Part shown: positions 62,298 through 64,000 of the stretch, in pieces
Numbering within the stretch: the first letter of the stretch is position 1
Layout of the letters: each line of letters opens with the position of its first letter
Assembly (NCBI RefSeq): GCF_030445035.2
Contig: NC_080704.1
Coordinates: forward strand, 26,888,499-26,952,498
Source of the DNA: Dasypus novemcinctus
Lineage: Eukaryota > Chordata > Mammalia > Cingulata > Dasypodidae
Direction of reading: 5' to 3'
DNA length: 64,000 nt
Translations under genes and position numbers: made by a program
The notes under the pieces: model-generated
The model's database searches: none
What the model saw: only the letters and a program-made list of their open reading frames with translations
What the model was told of the DNA's origin: nothing

Positions 62298-62529
62298 GTA
62301 AGGACATGTTCTCCCACTGTGGGCACAGCTTCACCTTTTTCATCTTTACTCACTTGAGGCAGGGGCCAGGAAGCAGAAAGTAGGACATATAATGGTCAGG
62401 AATGAGTTTGAAAAGGGCACGATTTTCATAAGGAGTGTGAATACACTACGTGAAAGCAACTTGAAGCTGAGATACGCTGTTTGAAATAGTTAGATAGTAT
62501 TTACAAAAGCAAGCACTAACAATGTCAAA

Positions 62530-62635
62530 TGTTTGCCATGTGCCAGGAGCCTTGGGAAACAAAGACGAATTAGGCATCAATTTCGGTGCCCAAGGAGCTG
62601 ACAGTCTAATGGAGGAAAGACAAACTGCTAGGATG
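62530..62635 (+). repeat. L2 fragment
   Basis: tttgccatgtgccaggagcc, gggaaacaaagacgaatta and ggagctgacagtctaatgga are L2 3'-end-like. Confidence 0.65.
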
Positions 62636-62914
62636 GCTTCTGTGGGATTCACAAAGATGAGAAGAGCCCGTGGGAAGTGAGAAGGGACCCTAGGGGGCAT
62701 AAGGGTGGCTGGTGGCTCCTGTCTTGCTGGTGTGTGTTGTCTCTTCCCCCAAGTCTTCCCCTCGCATCCTAGCAAGTGGGTAGTTGATGTGGTAATTGTC
62801 AGAGAATGGAACACTTGCAGGGAGTAAGGATTTTCTGGGAACTTCTCGAATCTTGATTTAAATACACACACACACCCCTTTGAAACAGGCTTAAGTTATC
62901 AAACTGCCTGTTTA

Positions 62915-63300
62915 TCCCATAGTTCCTTGCCTGCTGGAAGAAAATAAATAGTCTCAGATAGGGTTTTCCACGTTGGACATTTGCCCAGTTTTCCCAGGCT
63001 CTAAAAGGGCTGCAATTAAGGGGGGGGGGGGGACGGGGGAGCCATGGCACTCTTTACACTGCTCACTCCAAGGAAAAATGAAGAAATGTCTGTTAGAGGT
63101 ATAAAATGCAAGCTGGGCAGGAGCAGAACTATTAGTTCCAGTTTTAGGAAGGGATGGTGTGTGGTGGTGAGGTTTTGTCTAGGAGATGAGCCCAGAAGGA
63201 CCAGAGGGTCTAAAACAGAGCTGTGGACGGGAAAGGGCGAGAATGAGAGACCAAATGACGGGCGACGGCGGGAGGCCAGTCCCGAGGCTTTATGGAGAAG
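62915..63300 (+). repeat. Local tandem duplication, copy 1
   Basis: Aligns with 63705-64000: ttccttgcctgct, gttttcccag, catggcactctt, ggaaaaa(t/a)gaag, aaatgcaa and ggtgaggttttgt blocks recur in order about 790 bp apart. Includes a 13-base G run at 63021-63033. Confidence 0.75.
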
Positions 63301-63430
63301 ATGGGCCTAGAAGGAGGAACAGGATCTAAAAACAGTGCTGTGGATAAGAGGCCATTCACGGGCGACTGCGGGGGCCACTCACAGGCGATGCTTTGTGGAG
63401 GAGATGGGCCTGGAGGCCTGAGCTGAGAAG
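63190..63430 (+). repeat. GC-rich sub-repeats
   Basis: ggcgac(g/t)gcggg occurs at about 63261 and 63361, each near ctttgtggag- or ctttatggag-type blocks and a gatgggcctag/gatgggcctgg block (63300, 63402). A further related unit is at about 63932-64000. Confidence 0.6.
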
Positions 63431-63499
63431 GACAGTCAGGTGACACCACAAGGTGGCCTTTATCTAGTCAGAGGGACCACGCCTTAGCAGCCTGGGCCC

Positions 63500-63630
63500 A
63501 CCCTACTGCGCAGGCGCAAACCAGGCAGCGTGCCAGGAGGCGGGGCCGGTGCCGTGGGGCCAGTGCCACGTGGCGGCGGGGGGAGGGGAGGGTCGCAGGG
63601 AATGGGGATAGTTGAGGGTATAAAGGAGAC
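63500..63630 (+). promoter_or_regulatory. CpG-rich promoter-like region
   Basis: TGCGCAGGCGCA at 63508-63519 (NRF1-type palindromic site), a GC box ggcggggcc near 63540, the E-box CACGTG at 63567-63572 and TATAAAG at 63619-63625, in an order that fits + strand initiation just after 63645. Motifs seen; promoter activity inferred. No downstream exon is visible before the window ends. Confidence 0.45.
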
Positions 63631-63704
63631 CCTACTCCTACCAAACGCATCCTTTGCCCACATGAGGCAGGGACCAGGAAGCAGAAAGTAGTAGGGCCAA
63701 ACTG

Positions 63705-64000
63705 TCTACTTGCCCCCTTGTTCCTTGCCTGCTAGGAGAAAATTATTCTCGAGATACCGCTTCTCCTAGTTTTCCCAGGATCTAAAAAGGATGCAGCTAA
63801 AGGGGGGTGTCATGGCACTCTTCACACAGATCACTATGAGGAAAAAAGAAGTGTTGAAAGTTTAAATGCAAACTGTTCATGGGCAGGACAAGCAGTTTCA
63901 GCTTTGTGGAGGGGATATGGTTGTGAGGCTTTGTGGGCAAGATGGGCCAGGAAGGACAGCAGAGTCTAAACAGCGCTGAGGGCGGCTGGAGGCGGGACGC
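63705..64000 (+). repeat. Local tandem duplication, copy 2 (cut by window end)
   Basis: Partner of 62915-63300. The stretch just before it, tgaggcagggaccaggaagcagaaagtag (63663-63691), also repeats 62354-62382. Confidence 0.75.

Overview
This is mammalian nuclear DNA built mostly of retrotransposons. The repeats point to a xenarthran, most likely an armadillo. Several copies of a roughly 300-450 bp tRNA-derived SINE (head like ggaagcggacttggcccag, tail gagagaaataaataaat) match the armadillo DAS-type SINE, and they sit among LINE-1s with ancient MIR and L2 pieces between. I see no prokaryotic, plasmid or CRISPR signal. The organism call is from recognition of repeats, not from a database search.

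Layout. 1-9303: one essentially complete LINE-1 on the + strand. It has a GC-rich 5' UTR made of 51-bp tandem monomers, an intact ORF1 (322 aa), an intact ORF2 (1272 aa, catalytic residues present), a very long 3' UTR and a poly-A tail. 9600-33200: three diverged, mosaic copies of an unclassified unit (B, C and E parts), interrupted by 5'-truncated LINE-1 3' ends, SINEs and a processed CDV3 pseudogene (22.2-25.9 kb). 33.5-36.4 kb: + strand wreck of an endogenous retrovirus (RT connection, RNase H, integrase, env TM scrap). 36.4-38.0 kb: old LINE-1 ends and an LTR-like stretch. 38.0-39.7 kb: first copy of a duplication whose second copy is at 59.6-62.0 kb. 42.2-43.0 kb: possible ERV env tail plus LTR. 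43.0-47.2 kb: old decayed LINE-1 carrying nested SINEs. 49.92-56.20 kb: complete minus-strand class I provirus outline with two LTRs, 4-bp target duplication, PBS, PPT, and decayed gag and pol but almost no env, itself hit by a LINE-1 and a SINE. 57.5-61.1 kb: more old LINE-1 3' ends.

The only host-gene signals are a candidate first coding exon with a strong start context and a splice donor (62099-62297), and a CpG-rich promoter-like stretch at about 63.5 kb inside a local duplication. The genes do not form a pathway. The window is best read as layered insertions whose order can be recovered from target-site duplications and from empty sites in duplicate copies. The intact LINE-1 is the only element that looks capable of being functional. 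I found no convincing new biological system. The least familiar structures are the 51-bp monomer promoter and the three-copy mosaic array.
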